Assembly (NCBI RefSeq): GCF_963082655.1
Contig: NC_081554.1
Span: 189,236,937-189,300,936, forward strand
DNA from: Stomoxys calcitrans
Lineage: Eukaryota; Arthropoda; Insecta; Diptera; Muscidae
Reading direction: 5' to 3'
Length of the DNA stretch: 64,000 bases
Part shown: one piece after another, positions 1 to 13,000 of the stretch
Numbering within the stretch: position 1 is the first letter of the stretch
Layout: each line of letters opens with the position of its first letter
Notes under the pieces: model-generated
The model's input: the letters and a program-made list of their open reading frames with translations, nothing else
Database searches by the model: none
What the model was told of the DNA's origin: nothing
Made by a program: the position numbers and the translations under genes

Positions 1-180
1 ATATATAAAAACGGCTACGTACGACCGCGCCGAATCTTGACAAAAAATTAGGTATGCATATAGAGAAGCGAATATTCTTCATTTTTCCGCTTTCGATTCC
101 AATAAGCAAAAAACGAAATAAAATGACGATTGGTTAACGTTAACACGTGCCGACACGGCGCACAGAGGAATAGAATCGAA

Positions 181-1356
181 AACAAGTAAAAAGGAGTTAA
201 GATCGGCCGGGCCGAACTTTGAATACTCACCACTCGGGATACATATATACCCACTTTTCGTCAAAATTCGGTAAAAAATGCATACCTCATGCCCCATAGC
301 GGCTATATCGAAATATGTTCTGAATTGGACCCAATACTAATAAGACCAAGTCATTATTCAATGGCGTATAACAAAATATTGATCTTTTTAGTAGATATAT
401 CTAAAAATAAACCGATCTGAACCAGTCACTGTGTCAATTTTCAGTGAAAATCGGATAATAAACGCCAATACTTATGGGGCCAATACTTTAAATAGAGATA
501 TCGGTCTATATGGCAGTTATATCCAAATCTTGACCGATTTAGGTCAAGTTGCAGAAAAATGTCGAAGAGTCAAACACAACTCACTGTACCAAATTCCGGC
601 GAAATCGGACAATAATTGCGCCTTTCATGGGCCCAAAACCTTAAATCGAGAGATAGGGTCTATATGGCAGCTTTATCCATATCTGGACCGATCTAGGCCA
701 AATTGACGAAGGATGTCGAAGGGCCTAACACAACTCACTGTCCCAAATTTCAAAAAATTGGATAATAAATGTGGCTTTTATGGGCCTAAGACCCTAAATC
801 GGCGGATCGGTATATATGGCAGCTATATCCACATCTGGACCGATCTAAACCAAATTGACGAAGGATGTCGAGAAGCCTAACAAAACTCTCTGTCCCAAAT
901 TTCAGCAAAATCGGATAATAAATGTGGCTTTAATGGGCCTTAGACCCTAAATCGGAGGATCGGTCTATATGACAGCTATATCCAAATCTTGACCGATCTG
1001 AGCCAAATTGACGAAGGATGTTGAAGGACCTAACACAAATTACTGTCTCAAATTTCAGCAAAATCGGATAATAAATGTGGCGTTTATGGGCCAAAGACCC
1101 CAAATCGGCGGATCGGTCTATATGGGGGCTATATCAAGATATAGTCCGATATAGCCCACCTTCGAACTTAACCTGCTTATGGACAAAAAAAAGACTCTGT
1201 GCATAATTTCAGCTCAATATCTCTACTTTTGAAGACTGTAGCGTGATTTCATCATTTCTTAGATTTTTACGCTGAACAAGAATATATATACTCGATGTTT
1301 TGCAAACGGATTGACAAAATGAATATACCCCCATCGTTTGGTGGTGGGTATAAAAA
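181..1356 (+). repeat. S153-A element, apparently with both ends
   Basis: The left end holds the spacer AACAAGTAAAAAGG and a GC-rich palindrome reading CGGCCGGGCCGAA, then a degraded TACTCACCACTC block. The right end is CCCCATCGTTTGGTGG followed by GTGGGTATAAAAA. Between them lie monomers marked by TATATGGCAGCTATATCC; successive marks at about 666, 818 and 971 give a spacing of 152-153 bases. No long frame is present. The monomers are diverged, so the array is old. The identity as a mobile element is inferred from the repeated ends seen elsewhere in the window. Confidence 0.75.
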
Positions 1357-1539
1357 CGAATAAACCCATCGCAATAATTCTTACCAAATTTTGCAGAGAA
1401 AAGTGTCCTTAAAAAACCGAAAATAAATTCTGTCCGAATTTTATTACAAAAATCCCCAAAACACCCATTTCGGTCATAGGTGATTTCAAAATCGGCATTT
1501 TTAGTCAAGAAATTTTTTGCATGTATTTAGGGGACTTAT

Positions 1540-2925
1540 GAAGTAAAACATGTAAAAGTATTCTAGGTTCGGCCGGGCCGAATCTTGGGTACCCACTACC
1601 ACTTTATTTTGTCTCAAGAAGTCATATCGGGATATCGGTACTAAGGGGGCCTATATCACCATTTTGACCGATTCGGATAAATCTTGGCACTGGTATTATA
1701 AGTCATAAGATAAGGTATTGGGCAAAATTTCAGTCAAATCCGGAGAAAATTTAGACTTCGAAGGAATCAAGAAGTCAAATTTGGGGATCAGGTTATATGG
1801 GGGCTATATATGTTTATAGACGTATTCGGATCATACTTGGCATGGATGATGGAAGTCACAACGCAAGTCTTTGCTCCAAATTTCAGCCAAATCGGAAAAA
1901 ATTTTAGGCTTCTAAGGGCTTAAGAAATCAAATCTGGAGATCGGTCTATATGGTGGCTATATCTGTTTATATGTGGGCTATATCTGTTTATAGACGGATT
2001 CGCATTATACTTGGCATGGATGTTGGAAGTCACATCATAAGTCTTTGTTCCAAAATTCAGCCATATCCTATGATAATTCAGGCTCTTAAGGGCTTAAGTA
2101 GTCAAATCCGGAGATCGGTTTATCTGGGGGCAATATCCAAATCTGAAGCGATACGGCCCATTTGAAATCCGCAATGAGAATTAGTAACTAAGAAGAAGGT
2201 AATAAGAAGTATCCATGCACAATTCTAATTGGTTAGCATTACGCGTTCGACGCAGTCGGAAATGGCTATATCGAATCAGAATGTTAGAAAGACTAGATTA
2301 ATATACCCCCATCCTATAGATGAGTATACCCTCACTCTATGGTTATAAAAAACGTAAGTCGCAAATCAATATTTCGAGTTGTAACAAACGGAACGACTAA
2401 ATTAGTGTACCCTCATCCTATGGTGCTGGGCCTGTATGTTTTACGTATCAAATTTCTGCCACGTCAGGCACAAATTGCATATCAGTTAATATGGGAGTTA
2501 TATCAAGTAATTGACAGATTTGGACAGCACTTGGCAAAGTTATTGTAAGTCATATCAAAACACTTAATGCAAAATTTCATTCAAATCTGATAACTATTGC
2601 GGCCTCCGGAGGCTCAAGATACAATATCGGGAGATCGGTTTATATGGGAGCTATATCAGGTTAATGATAGATTCGAACCGTACTTGGAACGGTCATAACA
2701 AAATTTCAGACAAATCGGATAATAAATGCGGCTTGCAGGGGCTCATTCGTTCGACCGCTATCGAGATTTCGACAGGCGGACGAACATCGCTAGATCGACT
2801 CAGAGTGTCGAGACAATCAAGAATGTATATACTTTATGGGGTCTCACATCATTATTTCAAGGTGTTACAAACGCAAAAAAAGGTTTAGTATAACCCCCAT
2901 CCTATGGTGCTGGGTATTAAAATTT
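1540..2925 (+). repeat. S153-A elements, two or three right ends in series
   Basis: The left end at about 1570 carries GGTTCGGCCGGGCCGAA and TGGGTACCCACTACC. Right-end blocks of the type ACCCCCATCCTAT occur at about 2305, 2410 and 2893. The stretch is therefore a composite of one fairly complete copy and two right-hand parts. The block at 2755-2900 contains the GACAGGCGGACGAACATCG segment typical of the right flank. Confidence 0.7.
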
Positions 2926-3361
2926 TTTTTTAATATTTTATTACCATTAAGCAAGAAAAGTGGATGGCTTTGACATAAAACCGCACCGGCTTCCAAAGTA
3001 GTGGGCTTATCGCCATTTATTTATTTTTAAAATAGAAACCATCAAATGCAACAAGACGCCCAAAAAGTTTCCAAAAGTCTCACTCCAAAGAATTTTGAAA
3101 AATAAATTTGTTTGATTTCTTGAGCAATAAAAAATTGCCGACTTTCGACATGGCGAGAAATTTTTTTTTCAACTACTTTCATTCTTCCACTTTACACCAA
3201 TGGAAATGTCATTAGATTATCTCTTTCATTACTATACCTAGAATTTTATAATGCTGAACAACTTTGAAATTCTTAAGAATGCTTTCGAACTAAGTTTCTG
3301 AGTACGGACTTTCAAACTGTTCGAAAACTGAGCTTATTCAAAAAACGGGTGCAAATTTTAA
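2926..3361. other. AT-rich sequence, nothing recognised
   Basis: No coding region, known repeat end or RNA gene is visible here. Confidence 0.5.
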
Positions 3362-3990
3362 TATTTGTATACCCTACACCACTACTGTCGCCCAAGGAAG
3401 AGAGATAGGCCCATTTACAAACATAGAGATAGCTTCAGAATCAATTTTTAATTCGATTAAGATATGTCAGTCTGTACGTGCGTCCGTCTATCCATCCGTC
3501 GGTCCATCCGTCCGTCTCTCTGTGTGTCTTTTAGCCCATGTTAATTTGTGCATAAATTTATCACAGGTATCCTTATTGGCCTAGAGCAAAGCCTATTTAA
3601 ATTTAAAGGAATCGGTTCAGATTTGGATATAGCTGCTATATATGCATATGTTCGTCCTATTTGTACTAATACTGCAATAAAATTGTCATTTGTTAACCGG
3701 TCCTCTTGAAATTAGGCACGAGGTTTTTCTCGTAACTCTTCTGATCACTAAGATTTAGATATTGCTCCCAAACAATGTATCTCCCGATTTGCACTTTTAG
3801 GGTGTTTGCAAACGCATTAATCAACAGATTATCTCAAAAGTTTGCACAGCGATTTCCTATATGACTACCACAAATTATACCGATTGTGGTAGGAATTCTA
3901 CATTTCAAATTAAAGCAAGTATAAATTTGACCATCTTAGCCTGCATCCGATTTTAGCCAGTCCTTACATGTTAAATCTAGTGAAGCTACC
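3362..3990 (+). repeat. S153-B element, left part
   Basis: It opens with the B-type terminus TATACCCTACACCACTAC, then a CCGTCCGTCTCTCTG stretch and a monomer reading GGTTCAGATTTGGATATAGC. The same strand of the copy at 51996-53150 ends in GGTGTAGGGTAT, the reverse complement of this start. No right end is seen, so the copy is truncated. Confidence 0.6.
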
Positions 3991-4384
3991 ATGTTGCCAC
4001 GAGATCCACTCAATTTACAGCAGGAAGATTTCGTTTATATCAAAGTGTGCTATCTGAATTATATATCACTGAGTGACACCTCTTCATACGGATGTTCTAA
4101 AAGAATGAAATACTGACATATTTTCCAATTCCAACAGGACTCGAACTTCTGTGTCATAGGTGGACATTCTAAACTATGCGCCAGTTAGTTATGGACTTCT
4201 ATGGATTTCTTTTCACAACCAATGGTTAATAATGCCGTGAATTACTTGTAGGGTTATATGGCAACATGCATGGAAATCCCATAAATAGATGAGAAGGAAT
4301 ATGGCTGTTTACGACTCTATGTGGGCTATCAAAATGAACCAAAACAAGGCCTTGAAAACGTTGTCCAAATATTTTTTTGAACAT
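3991..4384. other. No feature recognised
   Basis: Sequence between two S153 copies; no supported gene, RNA or repeat end. Confidence 0.4.
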
Positions 4385-5092
4385 CTTATATACCCTCCAC
4401 CATGACCGCATGTGACAAGTGCTTTAAATAGCTTCTTCAAATATTTAAGAATTTCATCGAGTTATAAAGCGAAATGGACCAAAATGGCTGTAAGAAGTCG
4501 TAAAAAATACCTCGTTAGAAATGTCAGCCAAATTGTGAAGTAGGTATAAGAATTGCGCTCTATAGAGGCTCAAAAAATCGCATCGGGCCAACGGCTTATA
4601 TCGGAGCTATATAAAGTTTAACCAATTTAGATCATACCAAGCATGGATCTTGAAGAGGAAACCAAACTCGCGCAAATTTTCAGTCAAATTGATTCAAAAG
4701 ACTCAAGAAGTCAAATCTGAAGAGTGGTTTTTATGGCAGTTATATCAGCTTATGGATCGATTTGAAATTTACTTGGCACAGATATTGCCAGTCAAAACAA
4801 AATAATTTAGCCAAATCGGTTAATAATAACGCCCTCAAGAGCTTCAAGAAGTCAAGTCGTTACATCGATTTATATTAGTAGCTATTTCAAAACCTGGACA
4901 AACTTGGCCCATTTACAATCCCAACTGAACTACACTTATGTGAAGCATTTGTGCAAAATTAAAAGCGGACATGGTTAAGTCGACTTAGAATGTCAAGACG
5001 ATCAAATCTATATATATAGGCTTTGTTGGGTATGTGGTTGGTTGGGTCTGACGAATTTAAACAACCCCCGTCTTATGGTGAAAGGCAAAAAA
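4385..5092 (+). repeat. S153-A element, degraded
   Basis: The left end reads TATATACCCTCCACCATGAC. The body holds monomers with GGCTTATATCGGAGCTATAT. The right end is ACCCCCGTCTTATGGTG at about 5064. The GC-rich palindrome has been lost from the left end. Confidence 0.65.
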
Positions 5093-5329
5093 ATCAATTT
5101 GTGTTAGTTCCGTATAGACTCAAGGCTAAAATGATTTAATTTTAATTTTTAAAATTAAATTTTTTTAAATCACAATGTTTCATAAATGATGGATCTTGGA
5201 GATGTGTGGGCGAAATATTGTTTGCACTCTTAAAGTATCATAAAAACAAAAATTTGGTATCCGCCAAATGCATGCATAGACCATCACTGAAATATTGGAC
5301 ACAAATCAAATGCATTTTAGAGCGGAAAA

Positions 5330-5426
5330 TATTTACCCACCATGAAAGCCAAGGCAACATGGGGCTCCAATAAAAGGTATTAAGAAGTGAAAGAAGGCGC
5401 CGCCGAGCGGGTTCGATTCAGCTAGT
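5330..5426 (+). mobile_element. Helitron-like 3' end fragment
   Basis: The segment contains GGGGCTCCAATAAAAGG, then GCCGAGCGGGTTCGATTCAG and ends CTAG-T (CTAG at 5422-5425). A GC-rich potential hairpin just before CTRR-T is the usual Helitron 3' terminus. The longer copy ending at 46633 shares the same run of motifs, which supports a real boundary. No Rep/helicase coding is present. Confidence 0.45.
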
Positions 5427-6721
5427 AGCATATAAAAATATTGTTTTTAAAACGAAAGACTTAAGACACAAGAGCAAACGACTACAAAACCTTAAAAACT
5501 GTTCCTGTACCAAATGGGTAATTTCTTATATTAGAGAAAAAAAAAATAGAGCATGTGTCTTATTAAATAAAAAGATTTAAAGCACAAAGAAAAAAGGGGG
5601 AGCTGAGTCTTGGCGCTTAGACAAAGTCAGAGTTATTTCATCCGCAACTGATCTTTCCTCCATTTTCTACCAAAGGACAAAAAACTTTGAACATGGCATG
5701 TTTACCGAATGTTGAAGATATTGACCAAGATGTAAAATTAATCACAAGCCTATGCATTTTAAAGCCCCGCTAACCCAGTGAATTGTTCTTTGCCCCCAAA
5801 ATATCTTCCACGCGATCCAATAAAGGCTGATTCAGTAACCAAACTCAGAGTCAACCAGTCAGCCAATCACTATTCAGCGAATGTCATCGACACCAAGCCA
5901 AGACAACATGCCGCGCACTTCTAATAATAATTATGTGTATTAAATATGTTTTGCATACTCAAATCAATACCAAATTGTTGTAATTGATTTCATGACTGGG
6001 AAGCCAACAACAAGTGGGCCTACCAATCAACCAACCATCCTACGAACACGCAAACCAACCCTGGCAGCCTGGCAAGAGAAAGAGCAACCATCCATACGTC
6101 CAGCCACTTAAGTACGTGAGCACGTTTGCCTTCCATGGATGTTGTCGATTTGGATAGAACATGAAGAAAAGAGCCATACCAGCAAACAAGCCTCAAAGTC
6201 AGACAGAACACATTCTATGTCTTTTTTTGGTTTTGTTTTATTTTCATGTGTCTCTCCCTGCTTTTTTTCCAATGAGGTGCGTACACTTTTTTTCGCCAAT
6301 CTTTTACTTTTTACTGCTTTTACAGAAATTGAGCAGCAGCAAAAGACAGCTAGCGAAAAAAAGCACAATCAGTATTTTGCCATACAACGATGCGGGACCG
6401 ACCATACATAACTGTAGACGTAACATTGTCAACGTCCAGTCTATCAGATACCCGCGAACCTTGAACGTAATCGGTGGTTAAGAGCGGCAGATTCATCCTC
6501 TGTCAACAATTTGGCCTTCGTCAGTGGTCTACAGAACAAATTTTTTAAGAAATAACTTCAAAACCAAAAATCCTAAAGTGACTTATTTTCAGTAAAAGAA
6601 CAAAAAAAAAAAAAATATTTTTGACAAACGGTGATGCTGGTGGAATTTTAAATATATATTTTTTGTATAACGCAAAGAAAAACCACAAAAATTTGCATAA
6701 AATTGAATTTTAAAAAAGAAA
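5427..6721. other. Upstream region of the protease gene
   Basis: Mostly single-copy-looking sequence with A-rich runs. It should contain the promoter or 5' untranslated region of the protease gene if exon 1 is assigned correctly. Short open frames around 6020-6480 occur on both strands, overlap each other and carry no recognisable domain, so they are not called as genes. The bases before the ATG at 6722 (AAAGAAA, with A at -3) fit a fly translation start. Confidence 0.4.
6587..6596 (+). promoter_or_regulatory. Possible initiator or splice acceptor
   Basis: TTTTCAGTAA contains TCAGT, the arthropod initiator core, about 130 bases before the ATG. The same bases could equally be a splice acceptor for a 5' untranslated exon. 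The sequence alone does not decide between them. Confidence 0.2.
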
Positions 6722-7013
6722 ATGTTAAATTGTATGAAATATGCCCTTTATGGGTTGCTTATATTACCCTTGATATATGGCATTGAAACAGAAAAAGTAA
6801 AAAATGATGCATCCTTTGTTGAAGAAATTATGGCTGAAACGCCTGCAGTTTTATTGGCAGATACAAAAAATCCTGAAGAGAGTATTCCCATTGGAAATGA
6901 AAAGCTGATGTTGGAACAAACTCCTCTGGTGGTAGAGGAGAAAGATAGTATTCTAAAGGAAATTCAAACGGAGAAAAATGACGATAAAGCATTGGATGGT
7001 GAGAAAAGTGAAG
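6722..7013 (+). CDS. Protease exon 1: signal peptide and acidic spacer
   Basis: The open frame starts [20 protein letters not shown], a short N-region and hydrophobic core typical of a secretory signal, with likely cleavage after Gly20. The rest is rich in Glu, Asp and Lys with no domain. If unspliced it would stop after 100 residues at 7024. A donor (GAAG/GTAAAA) at 7013/7014 leaves phase 1, which matches the acceptor at 27625/27626, where the joined codon is Glu. Exon 2 has no signal of its own, so a signal exon must lie upstream and this is the best candidate in the window. The phase match has a one-in-three chance of being accidental. Alternatively this is a separate small secreted peptide gene. 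Confidence 0.6.
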
Positions 7014-10000
7014 GTAAAAACTAAAATAAATTAAAAAAAAATCTTAAAACCCCAAATGTTGCTTTTAATACTATGTGGATTGCCTATGGAAGGATCAAGG
7101 ATCAAAATCAAAAAAGAAATATAGATGTCATTTTGCAAAATTACATTAAAAAAATGTGTGTAAAAGACCACATGACGTTTAAATTATTAATAAAAAACAA
7201 AAGACTTAAGACACAAACTTCAATATAAATGGATTTCACATGGACTAATAGGTGATTTAAAAGATTGAAATCATAAAAACGATTTTGATATAACCAAGGC
7301 CACAAGGCATAAAAGTAAAACAAGTAAAAGCGTGTCAAGATCGGCCAGGACGAATCTTGGGAACCCACCACCATAGATTGGTGGTGGCACACTTGGCACT
7401 TGGTGGCACACTTATTGAATGTGGTAACAGAACACCGCATGTAAATTTCAGCCAAATCGTACAAAAATTGCGGGTTCCAGCGGCTCAAGAAGTCAAATTG
7501 GGAGATCGGTTTATATGGGAGCTATATCAAGTTAAATACCGATTTGAACCGTACTTGGCACAGTTGCTGAAAGTCATAACAAAACACTTCATGCTCAATT
7601 TCAGCCAAATCGGACAAAAATTGATGCTTGTAAGAGCTCAAGAAGTCAAATCGGGAGGCCGATTGATATGTGAGCTATATCAGGTTATAGACTGATTCGG
7701 ACCGTACTTGGCAAAATTGTTGAAAGTCATAAGAAAACACCACATGCAAAGTTTGAAACAAATCGGACAAAAATTGTGTCTTGTAAGGACCCAAGAATTA
7801 AAATCGGGGGATCGGTTTATATGGGAGCTATATCAGGTTATAGACCGATTCAAACCATACTTAACACATTTGTTGGGAGTAATAGCAGAACACCACATGC
7901 AAAATTTCCGCAAAATCGCACAAAAATTGCAGTTTGTAAGGGCTGAAGAATAAAAATCGGGAGATCGTTATATACGGGAGCTATATCAGATTATAGGCCG
8001 ATTACGACCGTACTTAGCACAGTTGTTGGAAGTCATAACAGAACACTACATGGGAAATTTCAGCCAAATCGAACCAAAATTGAGGATTGTAAGGGCTTAT
8101 GAATAAAAATCGGGAGATGGTTATATATGTGAGCTATATCAGATTATGGACCGATAAGGACCATACTTAGCACAGTCGTTGGAAGCCATAACAGAACACC
8201 AGATGAAAAATTTCAGCCAAATCAGAGAAAAATTGCGGCTTATAAGGGCTCAAGAATAAACCTCGGGAGATGGTTATATTGGGTTGCCCAAAAAGTAATT
8301 GCGGATTTTTCATATAGTCGGCGTTGACAAATTTTTTCACAGCTTGTGATTCTGTAGTTGCATTCTTTCTTCTGTCAGTTATCAGCTGTTACTTTTAGCT
8401 TGCTTTAGAAAAAAGTTGTAAAAAAAGTAAATTTGATTAAAGTTCATTCTAAGTTTTATTAAAAATGCATTTACTTTCTTTTAAAAAATCCGCAACTACT
8501 TTTTGGACAACCCTATATATGGGAGCTATATTAGATTATAGACCAATCTGGACGGCACTTAACACAGTTGATGGAAGTCATTATAGAACACTACATGGAA
8601 AATTCCAGCCAAATCGGATTAAAATTAAGGTTTCCAGGGTCTGAAGAAGTCAAGAGCAGATCGCTATATCTAAATCTGAACCGATATTGCCCATTAGCAA
8701 TCATCAACGACCTACAGTACAATATTAAGTAACAGTACAAAATTTCAAGCGGCTAACTCTACGCGTTCGACAGCTGTCATGATTTCGACAGAAGGACGGA
8801 CGGACATGGCTCGAACGATTTATTGTAGAACGTCGAATCAATCAAGAATACACTTCATGGGGTCTTGGACGAATATTTCAAGGTGTTACAAACGGAATGA
8901 CTAGATTAGAAGACCTCCTTCAAAAATTGCACAGACTATGAAAGAAGAGGCTCAAATAGGAAAAACGTGTGTCGGCATATTAAAAGTTTAAATCGAAAAG
9001 TAACTAAACTAGAGGGCGGGAAGTTCCCAAGTTTAAGACATTTTTCTAAATATTGTGTCTATTACTCGCAATCCCTTCATTTTAGGTTTATGAGGTATTT
9101 GACCATTTTACTAACGAATCTCAACCGCTTCACTAAAGGGGTGTTTTTGGTCTCTTTCTTAAAAACCCATTTAAAATAAACTTGTGGCTGTTCAAAATAT
9201 TTTACAAAAGTGTTGGCCTTGAAATTCTACTATGAGTCTATGAATACACCTGAACCCCAAACTTAAACTTAACGCCAGTATTCACTAAAAATGTGATAAA
9301 GTACATTTTAGGGTTAAAGAATTACTTTGTCTAAATTGGAGCCAGACTCGTCAATGAAACTTCACTTTAGGAGAATGATGTCGAAGACAGAAATGTTTCT
9401 TACCAAATTTGATTAAAAGTAAAGCTAGACGCCTGAAATTTTGCACAAATACTACTTTGTAGTAGATCTTAGACTTTGTATGTAGATCGGTTGGGATGGG
9501 CCAAATCGGTCCATATTTTGATATAGCTGCCATAATAGCCGATCTTCCAATATGAATTTTTTAGCTCCTAGAGAGCGCAATTCTTATCCGGTTTAGCTGA
9601 ATTTTCACACATGTTGTTTTGGTAGTGACTTCTAGCAAGAATGGTTTTAAGCGGTCCATAACATGGTATGCAAATCCAAAATTGCCCATGAACATTAAAG
9701 AACAGGGTTAAACTTCTCACATATCAATGAGTGTAGTGCGATTCAAGTTTGATCTCAATGATAATGGACCTCCTTGTTATAGCCGAGTCCGATCGGCGTG
9801 ACGCAGTGCGACATCTCTTTTGAGGAGAAGTTTTTACATGGCCTAGTACCTCACAAATCTCGCCAGCACTAGGATGGGATAACCACCGCTATGATGGACT
9901 CCCAAGGATTCAAAACCAGGCGTTCAGCGTCATAGACGGACTTGATATAGCTGTCATATAAACCGATCTCCCGATTAAACTTCTTGAGCTTCTAGAGTTT

Positions 10001-13000
10001 GGTTGAATTCTCGCAGGTATCGTTTTGGTATGACTTCCAACAACTGTGCCTAGTATGGTCTAAATGGGTTCATAACCAATTTGACTTCCTGAGGTTTTAT
10101 TTTTCGGTTTATAACCTTATATAGCTTTTACATATTTGAAAAAGTCATCAAAAATATTTGCCACACGAGATTTATGGTGGAGGGTATATAGGACTCGGCC
10201 CTGCCGAATTTAACGCGCTTCTACTTGTTCAATACATTTTTTAATTGCAACGATCTCGAAATTTCAAAAATTATTTTCAAAAAAAGACAAGTTATGCGAC
10301 AAGACAAGTTATGCGGCAAGATAAGTTATGCGACACCAAAAGCCTACAGACCTATAAGCCTTACGTCCTTTCTACTCAAAACCGTGGAACGTATTGCGGA
10401 CGCCATGAAAATGAGTAGGACATCCAGCGAATTGCTCAAATACAAACCGCATGCCTATGTCAAGGGAAGGTCGGTGGAAACTGCCTTGAACAAGGTTGTG
10501 CATAAAATAGAAGAGTCCTTCGATGCCAAGACTTACACACGGGGGTATGCAGTGAAATCTAGGAGGTGTTTAACAATGTGCTGACCGACACACTGATCCA
10601 ATCCTTAGACCAGTACCGTTTGCTAAGGAACAGGTGGATAAATTGTGTCTCATGACATAAACAAAGGGTGATTTTTTAAGAGCTATAGAATAGTTTTTCA
10701 GTGTTGCCATTAAGATAATAGCTAAAAAATCACCCTTTATAAGGGAGGAAGTAAGCACGCCACAAGGGGGCATTTTATCGCCACTCCAATGGGTGACCAC
10801 CATAAATGACATTTTACGGATGCTGACTGAGGAGGGATTTGAACCCGTCTGCTACGCAGTCGATGTTATTATACTTCTTAGGGGGTAAGAATCCGCACCA
10901 GCTATGCAGAAGGGCCAAAAGGGTCTTACATATAGCATATGACTGGGCTAGATCCGGGATTCAGGTCTTTCGGAGTAATTTGAATTGGAAGTGTCACATT
11001 CAGGATCATAACGAAGCGCCAAAAGGGTCTTGCATATGGCATATGACTGGGCTAGATCCAGGATTCATGTCTTGGACAGTAATTTGAATTGGAAGTGTCA
11101 CATTCGGGATCGTACCGAAAATGCCCACAGATTTTGGGCACTATGTAGACGGGCCGTAGGTTCGAAATGGGGCTTGAATACGAGGATAGTCCACTGGCTC
11201 TACAGGATCATGATTAGGCCAATACTTACTTACGTCCCAGAGAACATGTTGTCTTGGAATAGCTGGAGCGATGATGACCCCTCCTACTAGGGCAATGGCG
11301 ACCATTCTAGATATCCGACCCAACGACATACAAATTAAATGTGAGGCAGCCATTGCGGCTATGAGACTTAAGGCAATGGGAGAATGGGTAGAGGATAGGA
11401 GCAGGTCATACGATAGAGGTATAATCGAGGCGACGATAGGAAACCTGGAAGGGTTTTTTTCCGATCGGATACCTGAGACGACACTTGAGGTTGAGTGCGA
11501 GGCACTGCTGTCAGCGGCAGTCTTGGATTGACGGAACCCTAGTATTTCCATCTGGAAGATCATGTTAAACTGATGGATCAAAGCTAGAGGACAGAGTGGG
11601 CCTGGGAGTCTACATTGAGAACCCAGGGACTAAGATCTGATTGAGACTGCCTGAACATAATATGGTCATGCAGGCGGTGATCCGGGCGATCTCGGAATGC
11701 AGGAGGTGGTGTGGTGTTAACGCGAGGACGTCCAGTATAAACGTTTTTATGGACAGTAAACGGACGGTAAAGTTTCGATCAGTCTTGGAGTGTAAGAAGA
11801 AGATTAACGCCTTCTTTAAAGATAGCACGATCCGCATCGTTTGGTTGCCGAGTCATAGCGGATTAACTGGGAATGAGAAAGCAGATGATTTCGCAGTGAA
11901 GGTCCGAGATCTTCCGTCAATAAACTAGGCTAACCCGAAGCCCTTCGGGTCGACGCAGTTCGAGTTAAGGGCATTAGCGACAAATGCGCCTGCAATCCTG
12001 TGGTACAGCAAAACAGTCGGTGGGACGGCAAAAATCTTATGGGGAGATCCAGATCGTTAGAAGACGAGGCTATTACTGAAAGGTAGTAAAAAGGAGGTCG
12101 GTATAGCTCTCGGTATCATAACGGGACATATGAGACTACGAGCTCACTTATATAAAATCGATGCGGCAAGTGATAGCATTTGTAGGGCATGTGGGGAAGA
12201 TGATGAAACGTTGAAGCATTTCCTATGGCATTGCTCGCCTTTCGCGTCCAAGAGATACCGGCACTTAGGTGGGGACACAATACTAGACATGAAACAACTT
12301 AGGGACGTGACATGGAAAACAATTAAAGATGGTGTAAGTAGCACTGAATTTCTAACTTAGATTTTCTTTATCGAGGTTACCTTTTTAGTGTTTAAAGTGC
12401 ACAACAAGCCGATTATTGTCTTAGGGGTATGTCCATTGTGGCATGGGGCGGACTAATATCCGCACCCTTTTTTGAACCTAACCTACAATTTGAATTGTCC
12501 AATATAAGGCAATAAAACTGAATTCCTCTACTTCCTCCTCAACTCAAACAAAAAAGTTTTCTAAAAGAGCTTTTTTTCTGGGAAGTTTTCTAGCGATTTG
12601 GCGCCAATGGACAACAATTCTATACATTGCGATTTTTAAAAAGTATTATCCTAACATAGACAAGCTTATAATTTGATATTAAAAGCTTGGCAAAAAATTT
12701 TCCAAAATCAAATCATTTCTCAAGTTTTGTTTTTCTAGCTATGTATCACGTGGTCTATTTCATCTCCAGAACAATCCCTTATTACAAACTCTACAAAAAA
12801 AAATAAAAACAAACACAGCAGCTGGTTCCTAGGAGACCATTGAATAGCCAACTTTGGCAATTATGTGACTTCAATTTCAATTAAAACGAAATTCAAATAA
12901 ATCGATATTTGCCTTCAATACGCCAATGAAGTCAATGAACTTGAAAAGGGAAATGGCTGTGGCGTTGTTAGCCATTTTTTTTTTGTTTTCGCTTTATGGT

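Larger units (their letters stand above)
10335..12475 (+). mobile_element. RNase H-bearing LINE, ORF2 part, decayed
   Basis: The reverse transcriptase begins with the conserved [19 protein letters not shown] and continues to [20 protein letters not shown]. After a MITE come [12 protein letters not shown] and a changed catalytic box (YAVDV instead of YADDV). An RNase H part follows at about 11525-11925, including [25 protein letters not shown] and [20 protein letters not shown]-terminal Cys/His motif [18 protein letters not shown] lies at 12178-12232. Several stops and shifts break the frame. RNase H after the reverse transcriptase with a terminal Cys/His box is found in the I, LOA and R1 group. 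The 3' end at about 12470 is AACCTAACCTAC. The inverted copy at 35410-37289 belongs to the same family. Gag-like ORF1 and the endonuclease are absent here. Confidence 0.85.

Noticed and set aside
6020..6481. Four overlapping open frames of 63-106 codons on both strands
   Set aside because: They overlap each other, are rich in Phe, Cys and Ser from AT-rich DNA, and show no domain, splice context or start signal.
7022..7024. Stop codon ending a stand-alone 100-residue secreted protein
   Set aside because: Possible but less likely than splicing: a good donor lies just before it and exon 2 needs a signal exon in the same phase. Kept as an alternative in the exon 1 entry.
7357..7953. Open frames of 81-112 codons with repeated VIDRF and ELYQ words
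   Set aside because: These are translations of S153 monomers; similar strings appear wherever the repeat is in frame (for example 21762-21968 and 24196-24555).
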